Positions 13,109 through 13,589 of a DNA stretch of 13,589 bases are shown piece by piece (the stretch's first letter is position 1; each line of letters starts with the position of its first letter). The position numbers and the translations under genes are program-made. The notes beneath the pieces were generated by a model. That model was not told the origin of the DNA. It saw only the letters and a program-made list of their open reading frames with translations, and made no database searches. Origin of the DNA: an uncultured Collinsella sp. GTDB taxonomy: Bacteria; Actinomycetota; Coriobacteriia; Coriobacteriales; Coriobacteriaceae. The stretch lies in contig URNU01000016.1 in the NCBI GenBank assembly GCA_900549275.1, forward strand, positions 1-13,589, given 5' to 3'.

Positions 13109-13172
13109 GTCCTTTCGCCCGCACCATTGATTGAAAGAGCTCCCAGTAATGGGGGCTTTTTTGTTATGGGCC
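13109..13172 (+). repeat. Direct repeat, right copy (tRNA-Leu 3' fragment plus terminator)
   Basis: Copy of 12907-12970 with three substitutions. Bases 13109-13126 are the tRNA 3' strand including CCA, without any 5' tRNA part, so this is a fragment. Confidence 0.93.
13133..13162 (+). terminator. Intrinsic terminator, second copy, after the tRNA-Leu element
   Basis: Same stem as at 12931-12960, with loop AGTAAT and six T. It separates the tRNA-Leu unit from the SPFH-family gene. Confidence 0.8.
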
Positions 13173-13243
13173 TCCTGTTGGTGTCGCGTGGCTGCTTCGT
13201 GCGGGTATCCTAATGCCAACGTGTGCCTATCAGAGGAGAGACC

Positions 13244-13589
13244 ATGCTGTTGTCCGGTATCATCGCTGCTCTTACGAGCCTTCTGCTTCCCATCATCATT
13301 TTGTTGCTGCTGCTCCCCAACGCCTGCTATGTCGTTGAACAGCAGCATGCCGTGATCATCGAGCGTCTGGGCAAGTTTAACCGCATCGTCAACGCGGGCT
13401 TCCACATGAAGGTGCCCGTGATCGACCGCAAGGCCGCCACGGTGAGTCTGCGAACCATGAAAAACGGTTTTGGCATCGACGTTAAGACCCAGGACAACGT
13501 GACCATCGGCCTTGAGGTCTCTGCTCAGTACCACGTGAGCTATGACATGGGCGCCGGCCCGGCAGATTCGGGCATCTACAAGAGCTACT
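13244..13589 (+). CDS. SPFH/stomatin-prohibitin-like membrane protein (5' part, cut by the window end)
   Basis: About 115 codons are open from ATG 13244 to the end of the window without a stop. The product starts with a hydrophobic segment rich in Leu and Ile (about 5-26), followed by 'VVEQQHAVIIERLGKFNRIVN' (in two parts: 'VVEQQHAVIIERLGKF' and 'NRIVNAGFHMKVPVID'), then 'TQDNVTIGLEVSAQYHV'. This is the typical start of an SPFH/band 7 protein of the stomatin/HflK type: a membrane anchor, a Gly-rich 'GxH' turn and the 'T-x-D-N-V' strand. Such proteins form membrane-associated oligomers that scaffold or regulate proteases. AGAGGAGAG lies just before the ATG. TATCCT at 13206-13211 might be a -10, but no convincing -35 is present. 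Confidence 0.88.
   Translation, partial: MLLSGIIAALTSLLLPIIILLLLLPNACYVVEQQHAVIIERLGKFNRIVNAGFHMKVPVIDRKAATVSLRTMKNGFGIDVKTQDNVTIGLEVSAQYHVSYDMGAGPADSGIYKSY

Noticed and set aside
12844..13134. Open frame starting inside tRNA-Leu and crossing the palindromic element, plus a minus-strand frame up to 13534
   Set aside because: They overlap the tRNA, two terminators and the SPFH gene; composition follows the repeats and no protein motif is seen.

Overview
The window is G+C-rich, densely packed bacterial DNA with every supported gene on the + strand. A Tad pilus locus with several pseudopilins, the order rsmI-metG-rsmA-tatD, and the codon bias together suggest an actinomycete relative. A host-associated member of the Coriobacteriia such as Collinsella is my best guess; this is inferred from gene content and style, not from a search.

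Region 1 (1-6005) is the 3' part of a Tad (tight adherence) pilus operon. It encodes the inner-membrane platform proteins TadB and TadC, an Flp-type major pilin, a single-pass protein of unknown function, a second small pilin-like protein, a TadE-like pseudopilin, a large TadG-like protein with an unusual exported domain, another TadE/F-like pseudopilin and a DUF192 protein. Most junctions overlap by a few bases (ATGA, TAATG, GTGA), so the block is probably one translationally coupled transcript. The ATPase, prepilin peptidase and secretin would lie upstream, outside the window. All four pilin-like proteins share an A-Q-x-T-[VT]-E processing motif.

Region 2 (6006-6614) is a two-gene toxin-antitoxin module: a BrnT-like toxin followed by a ribbon-helix-helix antitoxin. 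A palindrome overlies its predicted promoter.

Region 3 (6615-7301) holds tRNA-Phe(GAA), its terminator, a G+C-rich palindromic element, a second copy of the tRNA 3' end plus terminator, a long perfect-arm hairpin and a promoter with a TetR-type operator-like palindrome.

Region 4 (7302-12794) carries a GH5-like protein that lacks the usual acid/base glutamate, then housekeeping genes: rsmI (16S rRNA methylation), metG (methionyl-tRNA synthetase, followed by a terminator), and overlapping rsmA/ksgA and tatD.

Region 5 (12795-13589) holds tRNA-Leu(CAG) with the same organisation seen at tRNA-Phe: tRNA, terminator, palindromic element, duplicated tRNA 3' end plus terminator. The truncated start of an SPFH/stomatin-like gene follows.

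The most unusual observation is that two unrelated tRNA genes carry the same arrangement. At each, a 63-64 bp direct repeat (tRNA T-loop through terminator) flanks a 123-138 bp palindromic element. The element begins with an inverted copy of that tRNA's own T-arm and ends in GCGGAC. This looks like a family of small non-coding elements that target tRNA genes, or an undescribed tRNA-linked regulatory module.
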